From JBEBXQ01 sp040391535 (GTDB lineage Bacteria; Bacteroidota; Bacteroidia; Cytophagales; Spirosomataceae), in assembly GCA_040391535.1 (NCBI GenBank), contig JBEBXQ010000045.1, positions 1-30,221 on the forward strand: a DNA stretch of 30,221 nt, in the 5' to 3' direction. The notes under the pieces were generated by a model, which did not search any database, had not been told where the DNA came from, and was given only the letters and a program-made list of their open reading frames with translations. Of this stretch, positions 1-7,559 are shown piece by piece (within the stretch, counting starts at the first letter, position 1; each line of letters opens with the position of its first letter). The position numbers and the translations under genes were made by a program.

Positions 1-524
1 GGGATCACATATATACCCGGACGGGCCACCTCACCCATTACCGAAATCTTGAAGTTAACATTACGAACCACTACGGTAGGTTCTTTCAGGTATTCTTCCA
101 GCTTTGTACGGATCAATTCGGCCGCGGCCTGTGTCTGCAACCCTTCAAGTTTTATCTTCCCGATAAGCGGCATTTCCACATTTCCATCATTATCTATCAG
201 ATATCCTAATGGCTGCATCCGTGCTCCACCACTGGCTGTTGATGAATAATTAGAACTAACAACGGTATATTTATTCGGCAGATTAAACAATTCGTTCGAC
301 TCTTCATTCAAACTTCCGACGACAATGGAGAGGATATCGTTTTTTTGGATAACCGGTATATAACTATGAAGAACCTGCTCAGAGCGATATGGTAAAGTAT
401 CTCCCTGGAAATAGATAATTGACTTTGGAGAGACGCAGGAAGTAAGCTGTATAGTTACTATTGCGCAAACTATCATAACTGACGTGGCAACGCGACGCCA
501 CGGGCAAATTTTGCTTTTAAACAT
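1..524 (-). CDS. Wza-like polysaccharide biosynthesis/export lipoprotein, partial (C-terminus outside window)
   Basis: Reading the minus strand from an ATG at 524-522 gives an open frame of 174 complete codons that runs off the left edge. The N-terminus has a basic stretch, a hydrophobic segment and a lipobox (LTSC, Cys30), so an outer-membrane lipoprotein is expected. It continues into a Poly_export-type domain: the region with YIPVIQKNDILSIVV, then YLIDNDGNVEMPLIGKIKLEG, then VMGEVARPGIYVIP at the edge, which is the usual entry into an SLBB domain. Proteins of this family form the outer-membrane channel that exports capsule or exopolysaccharide with a Wzc-type partner. It lies 89 bp downstream of a CpsB/YwqE-like phosphatase gene on the same strand, which supports a polysaccharide locus continuing to the left. 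The family call is firm; the polymer exported cannot be told. Confidence 0.9.
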   Translation of the reverse strand, partial: MFKSKICPWRRVATSVMIVCAIVTIQLTSCVSPKSIIYFQGDTLPYRSEQVLHSYIPVIQKNDILSIVVGSLNEESNELFNLPNKYTVVSSNYSSTASGGARMQPLGYLIDNDGNVEMPLIGKIKLEGLQTQAAAELIRTKLEEYLKEPTVVVRNVNFKISVMGEVARPGIYVI

Positions 525-613
525 TTGACTACTTTCAGTGTTTATTAATACCGATAACGCTCTTATATCCGGAAAATTAAAAATCCTTGTTATTTATTCT
601 ATATTTCTTCAAA

Positions 614-1345
614 CTAATTCAAAAGATAGTTTTTGAAAGGGTAATTAACCAACAGATTGGAATCGGCTGTTTTGCCTAGAGAAAGGAGATGTTCTATTTT
701 GTGGGCATCGGTTCCGATAAAGGTAATCAAACCTTGTTTCAGTAACCAGTTCGCTGCTTTCCGCACACCTTCACCGTACTGGCCGGTAACTGAAAGCGCA
801 TTGAGCTGTAATTCACATCCCTGATCATGGAATTTACGGTAGATTTCTGTCTGTTTATGCAGATACTTATAACGCTCAGGATGAGCAAGTACCGGCTGAT
901 AGCCATGTTCCATAACCGAGAATAACAACTCTGAAGTATTCATTAATGGTGTTGTATATGGCAATTCCACCAAAAGGCGATTGCCCGGCAAAGTTAACAC
1001 TTTCTCGCCATTTCGAAGCATTTCGACAAAATGTTCGTCTATAAAATATTCGGCTGCGGCATAAAGGGATACATCCAGCCCTTTATGTTTACAATAATTC
1101 CTGATATCATCCAGTCCGGATAGAATTATTTCGGGTGTATTACGGTAACAATCCCACATCACGTGTGGAGTCGTAATTATTTTTTTATATCCCAGCTCAT
1201 GCATTTTCGATATCATGGCATAAGCTTCCTCCAGGGTTTGCACCCCATCGTCAATACCCGGAATGAGATGGGAATGCATATCTGTGCCGATAAACGGTAA
1301 ATCAGGATTTTCTTTCTTCTTTTTTCTGAAAAAAAATGAAAACAC
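614..1345 (-). CDS. PHP-domain tyrosine-protein phosphatase, CpsB/YwqE-like
   Basis: The 243-residue protein carries the PHP metal-site motifs in order: DMHSHLIPGIDDG (His24, His26), TTPHVMWD, AHPERY and GTDAHK near the C-terminus. These match CpsB/CapC/YwqE phosphatases, which dephosphorylate the Tyr-rich tails of Wzc/CapB-type kinases and so set capsule or exopolysaccharide output. There is no signal peptide, so it is cytoplasmic. The start is a GTG at 1345; the next Met (residue 23) sits inside the catalytic HxH motif, and family members commonly start with a short basic, Phe/Lys-rich leader as here. It follows aspS by 34 bp on the same strand and precedes a Wza-like gene, so it may be co-transcribed with aspS. 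The kinase partner is not in the window. Confidence 0.9.
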   Translation of the reverse strand: MFSFFFRKKKKENPDLPFIGTDMHSHLIPGIDDGVQTLEEAYAMISKMHELGYKKIITTPHVMWDCYRNTPEIILSGLDDIRNYCKHKGLDVSLYAAAEYFIDEHFVEMLRNGEKVLTLPGNRLLVELPYTTPLMNTSELLFSVMEHGYQPVLAHPERYKYLHKQTEIYRKFHDQGCELQLNALSVTGQYGEGVRKAANWLLKQGLITFIGTDAHKIEHLLSLGKTADSNLLVNYPFKNYLLN

Positions 1346-1379
1346 AATGGAGGAATTTTAATTCATTGATGACTCAGCG

Positions 1380-3158
1380 TTAAACAACAGGCTTAACCGT
1401 AATGTTCAGCTCTTCCAGCTGTGCGGCCGAAACCGGAGACGGAGAATCAATCATTACATCGCGGCCGGAGTTGTTTTTCGGAAACGCGATAAAATCACGG
1501 ATCGAATCAACACCTCCGAACAATGAACACAACCGGTCCAGACCAAATGCCAGTCCGGCATGAGGCGGTGCACCATATTCAAAAGCATTCATTAAAAAGC
1601 CGAACTGAGCCTGTGCTTCTTCATCACTGAATCCCAGCACTTCAAACATCTTTTTCTGAAGATCACGCTGGAAAATCCTGACGGACCCCCCACCCACTTC
1701 GGTACCGTTGATGACCAGATCATACGCATTGGCACGGATTCCCCCCAGTTCACCAGCTTCCAGCAGCGGAATATCTTCCGGTTTGGGACTTGTAAAGGGG
1801 TGATGCATAGCAAACCAGCGGTTTTCTTCCTCTCCGTATTCCAGTAAGGGGAAATCGGTCACCCATAACACTTCATACTGATCAGGATTGCGTAACCCTA
1901 AACGATTACCCATTTCCAGACGAAGCTCATTAAGCTGTTTCTGTGTCTTCGCATGCGCACCGGCCAGTATCAGCAACAGATCGCCGGGCCGGGCATCAAA
2001 TGCTGCCACCCATTGCTTCAGTTCTTCTTCCGTAAAGAACTTATCTACCGACGACTTTACAGTGCCGTCTTCATTATAACGTACATAAATCAATCCTTTC
2101 GCACCGATCTGAGGGCGTTTCACCCATTCGGTCAGTTCGTCTACCTGCTTACGGGTATACACAGCCGCTCCCGGCACACTGATTCCGGCGACTGTTTCGG
2201 CAGCATCAAACACAGGGAAACCTTTGCTTTTTACAGCACCTGTTTCTGCAACTTCCGGAGAAACGAGGTATTTAAATTCCATTCCGAACCGCACATCGGG
2301 CTTATCGGAACCATAACGGCGCATCGCCTCTGCGTAATCCATCCTCGGAACAGCCGGCAGGTCTATCTGTTTCACTTCTTTAAACAGATATCTGATAAGC
2401 CCTTCAAATGTATTGAGCACGTCTTCCTGGGTTACAAATGACATCTCACAGTCTATCTGTGTAAACTCAGGCTGGCGGTCGGCACGAAGGTCCTCGTCTC
2501 TGAAACATTTCACAATCTGATAATAACGGTCAAAACCCGAAACCATCAGCAGTTGTTTAAAGGTCTGGGGTGACTGCGGCAGCGCGTAAAATTCGCCCGG
2601 ATTCATACGGCTCGGCACGACAAAATCACGTGCGCCCTCCGGTGTCGATTTGATCAGCACCGGTGTTTCTACCTCTATAAAACTGAGGTTATCGAGATAT
2701 TCTCTTACTTTCCGGGTAATCTGATGCCGGAGTACCAGATTTTGCCTTACTACCGGCCGTCTCAGGTCAAGGTAGCGGTATTTCAGGCGGAGATCATCGC
2801 CACCGTCGGTTTCGTCCTCTATCAGAAAGGGTGGTAGCTTCGCCGGATTCAGCACTTCCATTTCCGTTACTCTGATTTCAATTTCACCGGTGGGAATTTT
2901 ATCATTTTTGGAAATCCTTTCCACAACCAGCCCTTTGGCTGAAACCACAAATTCGCGTCCCAGCTTTCTGGCAACACCCATCAGTTCCTGCGGCGTTTTT
3001 CCTTCTTCAAACAACAACTGGGTGATACCGTAGCGATCCCGGAGATCCACCCATATCATCCCTCCTTTGTCCCGGGTCCGTTGTACCCAGCCACATAAAG
3101 TAACCACGTTTTCTGTGTTACCCAACCGTAATTCACCACAGGTATGTGTTCTTAACAT
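1380..3158 (-). CDS. aspS: Aspartyl-tRNA synthetase
   Basis: This 592-residue protein charges tRNA(Asp) with aspartate in the cytoplasm. It has the bacterial AspRS layout: an N-terminal OB-fold anticodon-binding domain (GWVQRTRDKGGMIWVDLRDR), class II motif 2 (FRDEDLRADRQPEFTQID), a GAD-type insertion in the middle, and motif 3 near the C-terminus (GLAFGLDRL). The length is normal for bacterial-type AspRS. An in-frame ATG exists 48 bp upstream at 3206, but the extra 16 residues do not look like AspRS, and that ATG overlaps the -7 box of the likely promoter. The family start MLRTHTCGEL at 3158 is therefore preferred. A PHP phosphatase gene follows after 34 bp on the same strand. Confidence 0.97.
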   Translation of the reverse strand: MLRTHTCGELRLGNTENVVTLCGWVQRTRDKGGMIWVDLRDRYGITQLLFEEGKTPQELMGVARKLGREFVVSAKGLVVERISKNDKIPTGEIEIRVTEMEVLNPAKLPPFLIEDETDGGDDLRLKYRYLDLRRPVVRQNLVLRHQITRKVREYLDNLSFIEVETPVLIKSTPEGARDFVVPSRMNPGEFYALPQSPQTFKQLLMVSGFDRYYQIVKCFRDEDLRADRQPEFTQIDCEMSFVTQEDVLNTFEGLIRYLFKEVKQIDLPAVPRMDYAEAMRRYGSDKPDVRFGMEFKYLVSPEVAETGAVKSKGFPVFDAAETVAGISVPGAAVYTRKQVDELTEWVKRPQIGAKGLIYVRYNEDGTVKSSVDKFFTEEELKQWVAAFDARPGDLLLILAGAHAKTQKQLNELRLEMGNRLGLRNPDQYEVLWVTDFPLLEYGEEENRWFAMHHPFTSPKPEDIPLLEAGELGGIRANAYDLVINGTEVGGGSVRIFQRDLQKKMFEVLGFSDEEAQAQFGFLMNAFEYGAPPHAGLAFGLDRLCSLFGGVDSIRDFIAFPKNNSGRDVMIDSPSPVSAAQLEELNITVKPVV

Positions 3159-3203
3159 ACAAAAATATAATATGTTTGATCTGTTTCGTTTATAAAAGAA
3201 ATG

Positions 3204-3236
3204 CAAAACTAAGTAATTTTACCAAACGATTCCAAA
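3204..3236 (-). promoter_or_regulatory. Likely Bacteroidota-type promoter for aspS
   Basis: On the minus strand a -33 element TTTG (3236-3233) is followed after 21 bp by TAGTTTTG (3211-3204), a perfect match to the Bacteroidota -7 consensus TAnnTTTG. Transcription would start near 3197, giving a leader of about 40 nt before the ATG at 3158 and excluding the upstream ATG at 3206. The match is seen directly; the consensus is established knowledge; activity is inferred. Confidence 0.65.
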
Positions 3237-3276
3237 CCACACCAAAACTAAGGAATATAATTGCATCCGATACTAT

Positions 3277-4188
3277 ATGGTTATTTCAAAGAAAATACTG
3301 CCCTTCCTCCTTCTGAGCCTTGTCTCCTGTGATATCTTCAACAAGATTGAGCCGGACCAGCCTTCAGGAGTCCGGTCGCCGGAATTCAGCAATCAGCCTG
3401 ATGTATATCAGCTGCCGGATCATTTTATTCATGAAGCTTCGGGGCTTGTCCCATGCCGCTATATAAACGGATATTTATGGACTCATCAGGATTCCGGAAA
3501 TTCTGCTCATCTGTATCTGATCAGCTATAACGCCACAGAATTGCATCCGGTTGAACTGTCCGGAGCAGAGAATGTTGACTGGGAGGATATCGCCTCAGGC
3601 CCGGGACCTGAAGCAGGCGTGCAGTATCTTTATATCGGTGATATCGGTAACAATTTCGGAAGAAGTTCACGTTCGCTGGTCATTTACCGGATCCCTGAAC
3701 TGAAGGAGGCCGGTCAGTTTTTCTCAGCTGAAAATCTGGAAAAAATTACATTTAACTACCCCGACGGCCCCAAGGATGCGGAGACGCTGATAATAGACCC
3801 GAAGACGAAAGATATCTTTATTGTCAGCAAAGAACTGAACAGAAGTGCCATTTACCGGCTGCCCTACCCGCAATCCACCCATGAAACCATGACAGCCGAA
3901 TATATGGGTAACATTCCTAATGTCATTGCCGCCACCGCCGGCGACATTGCTTTTGACGGGGCCGAAATTCTGGTACGTAATTACGGAGCGGTGTTTTACT
4001 GGGCACGCAAAGATGGTGAAAGTGTAGGGCAAACCCTTCAGCGTATACCTGACAAAACGCTCCCCTATCACATTGAACAACAGGGAGAAGCTGTCTGTTT
4101 TGACAATCAGGCCAATGGCTATTATACACTTGGGGAAAAAGCATCGGAGAATCCGGTTCATCTGTATTATTATCCAAGAAAGAAGTAA
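3277..4188 (+). CDS. Putative beta-propeller-like lipoprotein of unknown function
   Basis: The 303-residue product begins with a lipoprotein signal peptide (hydrophobic run ending in LVSC, Cys18), so it should be a membrane-anchored periplasmic or surface protein. The mature part has repeated beta-rich blade-like segments: EASGLV followed by LWTHQDSGN, VDWEDIASGP, YLYIGDIGNN, KDAETLIIDP followed by KDIFIVSKE, then GDIAFDGAEILVRNYGAVFYW, and GEAVCFDNQANGYYTLGE. That pattern fits a six- or seven-bladed propeller of the kind found in SdiA-regulated or phytase-like secreted proteins, but no catalytic signature is recognised. A weak -7-like box (TATAATTG at 3256-3263) lies upstream, 13 bp from the ATG. 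It is divergent from aspS and convergent with the next gene. The lipoprotein call is firm; the fold is inference. Confidence 0.8.
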   Translation: MVISKKILPFLLLSLVSCDIFNKIEPDQPSGVRSPEFSNQPDVYQLPDHFIHEASGLVPCRYINGYLWTHQDSGNSAHLYLISYNATELHPVELSGAENVDWEDIASGPGPEAGVQYLYIGDIGNNFGRSSRSLVIYRIPELKEAGQFFSAENLEKITFNYPDGPKDAETLIIDPKTKDIFIVSKELNRSAIYRLPYPQSTHETMTAEYMGNIPNVIAATAGDIAFDGAEILVRNYGAVFYWARKDGESVGQTLQRIPDKTLPYHIEQQGEAVCFDNQANGYYTLGEKASENPVHLYYYPRKK

Positions 4189-4189
4189 C

Positions 4190-4230
4190 AACCTCACCCC
4201 CGGCCCCTCTCCTACTAGGAGAGGGGAGGA
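4190..4230. repeat. Intergenic palindromic repeat / bidirectional terminator-like hairpin
   Basis: The whole gap between two convergent stop codons is a C-rich then G-rich palindrome. The 10-bp perfect arms are 4204-4213 and 4217-4226 around a 3-nt loop, preceded by a CCTCACCCCCGG stretch. Sequences of this type recur as dispersed intergenic palindromes in many bacterial genomes. There is no U-tract on either side, so it may be a REP-like element that also blocks read-through between the convergent genes. Only one copy is in this window. Confidence 0.6.
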
Positions 4231-5307
4231 TCAGCGATTTAGCTGATAGGTCCCTATCAAAGGATAATGATCGGAAAATTTTACAGTATTATCCGTTTTA
4301 AAATCCAGTACCTCCAGCCTGCTTCCATCAAAAAACTGATTGTCAATACTTATAAAATACGGAAGCTGGTTGAAAGAAAACCCGAATCCTTTACCCTTTT
4401 CTTCAAAAGCGTTGTGAAGCGTTTTTCCCAGCTTACCATATACATAACTGAAAGGGGTTTCATTAAAATCCCCGCAAAGAATTACCGGATGCCGGGTAGC
4501 GCTGAGCCATGTCTCAAGATCCTTTAATTCCTTTTTTCTTTCATTCCATCCCTCTTTCATTTTGTTAAAGGTAATCCGCCCCTCCTTTTTCCGCCCGGCA
4601 TACGTATCTTCCTGTAACAGCGACCCCAGGTTTAAAGTCATCGAATGCAGGTGTACACTAAAAACAGAAACCGTATCATGGCCAATGATCACATCAGCGC
4701 CAACGGCTCCGTTAAGGGCTCCGAAATCAAGATATTGTTGGTTAGTCAGCGGATAACGGGAAATAATAGCCGGACCTTCCAGTTTATACTTATTTCCTTC
4801 ATTGCCCGTGTAATAGCTGTAACCGGCATTCTCAAACCAGCTTACTGAGAAATTTTTTCTGTTTCCTTTATAAGGAGCAAATTCCTGAAAACACAGAATA
4901 TCAGCGTCCTGCTCCGTGAGCCATTTCATGAAGGCATCCTGATAGTCTTTTGAATCCTGATAAAAAGTTTTCTTCTCATCAAACCGCAATACATTAAAAC
5001 TTATTACTTTCAGGCTCTTCTCATGACCAGTAGTCACTTCCGGCTCTGAACCAAACTTCACCAGTCGCGGATAAAACGGATACGCCAGCAAAAGCATTGC
5101 AAGCGCTGTCATCCATCGCCTGCTTCCTGTCATCAGAAATAACAAAAACAGTATACCATGCAGTAAAATCAGCAGTGGCAGAGACATCATCATAAAGCCC
5201 GCCAGCCAGTGACTGGTCAGCGTCCAGTAGCAAAGTCCGTAAACCAATAAAGTAAAGGCAGCAATAACCGAATACACAAAACCGGATAGTCCTTTTAAAA
5301 TACGCAT
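4231..5307 (-). CDS. Membrane-anchored endonuclease/exonuclease/phosphatase family protein
   Basis: The product is 358 residues. The first ~80 residues hold three hydrophobic segments (about 8-30, 36-60 and 65-80), followed by an EEP (DNase I-like) domain. The EEP motifs are visible: SFNVLRFDEK, ILCFQEFAPYKG (metal-binding Glu), VFSVHLHS, LCGDFNETPFSYVYGKL (Asp/Asn pair) and a C-terminal FSDHYPLIGTYQL (catalytic Asp-His). Such proteins hydrolyse phosphodiester or phosphate esters; the TM-EEP architecture is widespread in Bacteroidota, with the catalytic domain probably facing the periplasm. The substrate cannot be inferred. An in-frame TTG at 5310 precedes the ATG at 5307, which is preferred. 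It is divergent from the rimP operon and has its own promoter candidate. Confidence 0.88.
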   Translation of the reverse strand: MRILKGLSGFVYSVIAAFTLLVYGLCYWTLTSHWLAGFMMMSLPLLILLHGILFLLFLMTGSRRWMTALAMLLLAYPFYPRLVKFGSEPEVTTGHEKSLKVISFNVLRFDEKKTFYQDSKDYQDAFMKWLTEQDADILCFQEFAPYKGNRKNFSVSWFENAGYSYYTGNEGNKYKLEGPAIISRYPLTNQQYLDFGALNGAVGADVIIGHDTVSVFSVHLHSMTLNLGSLLQEDTYAGRKKEGRITFNKMKEGWNERKKELKDLETWLSATRHPVILCGDFNETPFSYVYGKLGKTLHNAFEEKGKGFGFSFNQLPYFISIDNQFFDGSRLEVLDFKTDNTVKFSDHYPLIGTYQLNR

Positions 5308-5335
5308 CAATCAATCAGAGGGGTTATGTTCCTGA

Positions 5336-5369
5336 CAAAAGTACAACAGAAGGGACAATGCATGCTCAA
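5336..5369 (-). promoter_or_regulatory. Likely promoter of the EEP-family gene
   Basis: On the minus strand TACTTTTG (5343-5336) matches TAnnTTTG exactly and lies about 29 bp upstream of the ATG at 5307. A TTG at 5369-5367 stands 23 bp further upstream, at the long end of normal spacing. Transcription would start near 5329. Confidence 0.5.
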
Positions 5370-5480
5370 AAAAAGGTTGTCATATAGTGCATTTTTTTGC
5401 CTGAATTTCATAATTAAGCTGTTTTTATGGTTCTAAACGTCAGGATTCCTCTTTTTTATATACAACACACTGCGCTTATT

Positions 5481-5511
5481 TTGGAATTAAACAGGAAAGA
5501 AACTATATTTG
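5481..5511 (+). promoter_or_regulatory. Likely promoter of the rimP-nusA-infB operon
   Basis: TTG at 5481-5483 is followed after 20 bp by TATATTTG (5504-5511), an exact match to the Bacteroidota -7 consensus TAnnTTTG with optimal spacing. The inferred start of transcription is near 5518, leaving a leader of about 55-60 nt that holds the hairpin at 5539-5555. Confidence 0.7.
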
Positions 5512-5538
5512 CACAGTATTTCGGTTTGTTCATGATCG

Positions 5539-5561
5539 AGGGGTAACAGACCCCTTTTTTT
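5539..5561 (+). terminator. Terminator-like hairpin with U-tract in the rimP leader (possible attenuator)
   Basis: A 5-bp G/C-rich stem (AGGGG at 5539-5543 with CCCCT at 5551-5555, loop TAACAGA) is followed directly by a run of seven T (5555-5561). It sits inside the inferred 5' leader, only about 20 nt after the predicted transcription start and about 15 nt before the rimP ATG. The geometry is that of a short intrinsic terminator, so it could attenuate the operon; it could also be a 5'-protecting or translation-controlling hairpin. Confidence 0.5.
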
Positions 5562-5575
5562 GTTGCCAGGTGTTT

Positions 5576-6064
5576 ATGCCATTAAAAGAAGAAATAGAAA
5601 GATTACTGCCTGCGTTCCTTGAGGAAAACGATTTGTATGTGGTGGATATCAGTATAAAGCCGTCCAAAGTAATGCAGAAAATAGTCATTTTACTGGATAA
5701 GGACGAAGGTATTACCATAGACGAATGCGCATCGGTAAGCCGTCGTCTGGCTGCAGCACTGGAAGCGGAAGAGATCATTGAAGGGAGTTATAACCTGGAG
5801 GTTTCTTCACCGGGTCTTGACCAGCCACTCAGACTCCCCAGACAATACAAAAAAAATCTGGGGCGTGAACTGAAAGTCACCTTAAACGGTGGAGAAGTCA
5901 TTACCGGGAAACTTACTGTTGCAGAGGAGGATCACATTGTATTGTTACCTCCGGCACTCAAGAAAAAGAAAGTACCGAAAGAAACAGCAGAAATAGCAGA
6001 TCCGTCAGTAAAGATAGAACTCAATAATATTAACAAGGCTTTGATTCAGGTCTCTTTTAAATAG
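5576..6064 (+). CDS. rimP: Ribosome maturation factor RimP
   Basis: This 162-residue protein (from the ATG at 5576) is RimP, which assists 30S subunit maturation in the cytoplasm. The N-terminal alpha/beta domain has DLYVVDISIKPSKVMQKIVILLDKDEGITIDECASVSRRL and the family signature YNLEVSSPGLDQPLRLPRQY; the C-terminal Sm-like domain starts near LGRELKVTLNGGEVITGKL. The length is typical. An in-frame GTG lies 6 bp upstream at 5570, but MPLKEEI is the more natural N-terminus. It is the first gene of the rimP-nusA-infB operon, a conserved order across bacteria, with nusA 95 bp downstream. Confidence 0.95.
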   Translation: MPLKEEIERLLPAFLEENDLYVVDISIKPSKVMQKIVILLDKDEGITIDECASVSRRLAAALEAEEIIEGSYNLEVSSPGLDQPLRLPRQYKKNLGRELKVTLNGGEVITGKLTVAEEDHIVLLPPALKKKKVPKETAEIADPSVKIELNNINKALIQVSFK

Positions 6065-6159
6065 GAGCCAAAGCAGGGTAAATAGTGAACCTGAGCGTAT
6101 ATTAACCGACCATTCGTTAATCGATAACCAAATAAACCAAACATCCAGGAAATTCAATT

Positions 6160-7401
6160 ATGGATAGCGGAATAATGATCGAGACCTTTGCAGAATTTGC
6201 AAGCTCAAAAAATATAGATCGTCCTACGATGATCAGTGTGCTGGAAGAAGTATTCCGTACGATGATTCGGAAAAAATACGGCACAGACGACAATTTTGAC
6301 GTAATTATTAACCCCGAAAGCGGTGACCTTGAAATGTGGAGAACACGTGAAATCGTGGATGACGATTCTGAGGACATCTGGGATTATGACAAAATACCAT
6401 TGGCCGAAGCACGGAAAATCCAGTCGGATTTTGAAGTGGGCGAAGAAGTAGCGGAAGAAGTAAAACTGGTGGATTTCGGAAGAAGGCTGGTACAGACTGC
6501 CCGCCAGACGCTGATCCAGAAGATCAAGGATATTGAAAAGGAAATGATCTATAACCGGTACAAAGACCAGGTAGGTGAACTTGTACTGGGAGAAGCATAT
6601 CAGACGCTGAAAAATGAGATCATCGTTGTGGACAGTGAAGGTAATGAACTGAGCCTTCCCCGTACAGAGCAGATCCCGAAAGATCATTACCGTAAAGGTG
6701 ATTCTATTAAAGCGGTGATTCATAAAGCCGAATTTAATAACGGCAATCCGAAAATCACGTTGTCGAGAACATCGCCGGTTTTTCTGGAGAGGCTTTTCGA
6801 AGTTGAAATTCCGGAGATCTATGACGGTGTCATTTCTATACGGAAAATTGTCCGTGAGCCAGGTGACCGCGCTAAAGTGGCTGTCGAATCATTCGATGAC
6901 CGCATTGACCCGGTAGGTGCCTGCGTAGGGATGAAAGGTTCCCGGATTCACAGCATTGTCAGAGAATTGGGCAATGAGAATATAGATGTTATTAACTATA
7001 CGGAAAATCTGGAACTACTGATCAGCAGAGCGTTAAGCCCGGCCAAGGTAAGTTCCATGCAGATCGACCGTGACAATAAAAGAGTGTCAGTATTTCTGAA
7101 ACCAGACCAGGTATCACTGGCCATTGGTAAAGGCGGACAAAACATCAAGCTGGCCGGTAAGCTGGTGGGGATGGAAATTGACGTCTTCAGGGATGTTGAA
7201 GAATTGGGAGAAGAAGACGTAGATCTGTCTGAATTCTCCGACGAAATCGATGTATGGATGCTTGAAGAGTTACGTAAGATTGGTTTGGATACTGCAAAAA
7301 GTGTATTAGCACTCAGCAAGGAAGAACTGATTCGCCGTACCGACCTCGAAGAAGCCAGCATCGATGAAATTATGGAAATCCTGAGTAAGGAATTCGAATG
7401 A
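6160..7401 (+). CDS. nusA: Transcription termination/antitermination factor NusA
   Basis: The 413-residue protein binds RNA polymerase and nascent RNA and modulates pausing, termination and antitermination. Domains in order: N-terminal RNAP-binding domain (1-~130), S1 domain (~136-200, ending GNPKITLSRTSP), KH1 (~205-285, with VGMKGSRI at 256-263) and KH2 (~295-345, with AIGKGGQN at 321-328). A short acidic linker and one helical C-terminal segment (LEELRKIGLDTAKSVLALS) follow. This is the short Bacteroidota form rather than the enterobacterial one with two full acidic repeats. The start MDSGIMIETFAEFA fits the family; the alternative Met at 6175 would trim conserved residues. It lies between rimP and infB, 158 bp before infB. 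Confidence 0.97.
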   Translation: MDSGIMIETFAEFASSKNIDRPTMISVLEEVFRTMIRKKYGTDDNFDVIINPESGDLEMWRTREIVDDDSEDIWDYDKIPLAEARKIQSDFEVGEEVAEEVKLVDFGRRLVQTARQTLIQKIKDIEKEMIYNRYKDQVGELVLGEAYQTLKNEIIVVDSEGNELSLPRTEQIPKDHYRKGDSIKAVIHKAEFNNGNPKITLSRTSPVFLERLFEVEIPEIYDGVISIRKIVREPGDRAKVAVESFDDRIDPVGACVGMKGSRIHSIVRELGNENIDVINYTENLELLISRALSPAKVSSMQIDRDNKRVSVFLKPDQVSLAIGKGGQNIKLAGKLVGMEIDVFRDVEELGEEDVDLSEFSDEIDVWMLEELRKIGLDTAKSVLALSKEELIRRTDLEEASIDEIMEILSKEFE

Positions 7402-7559
7402 TTATGGAATTGAAAATGAAATGATTACCTGATTAATCCCTTATCGGTAGACTTTGAGTAACCCACAGAAGTTAACTGGTCCGGAAGTGAGATTGAACGG
7501 GGCATTTCAAATCCGGGAAAACATCACTAAAGACTAATAATTAACTACTAAAATAGTAT

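Noticed and set aside
49..249. 66-codon plus-strand frame at the left edge
   Set aside because: It is antisense to the partial Wza-like gene, which has a clear lipobox and family motifs.
1953..2441. 162-codon open frame antisense to aspS
   Set aside because: It lies wholly inside aspS, has no recognisable domain and an amino-acid composition typical of antisense frames.
3159..3206. Upstream ATG extending AspRS by 16 residues
   Set aside because: The extension is unlike AspRS N-termini and its ATG overlaps the -7 box of the likely promoter at 3204-3211; MLRTHTCGEL at 3158 is the family start.
7402..7559. Possible internal promoter or hairpin between nusA and infB
   Set aside because: No TTG/TAnnTTTG pair and only a 5-bp long-loop pairing were found; treated as plain operon spacing.
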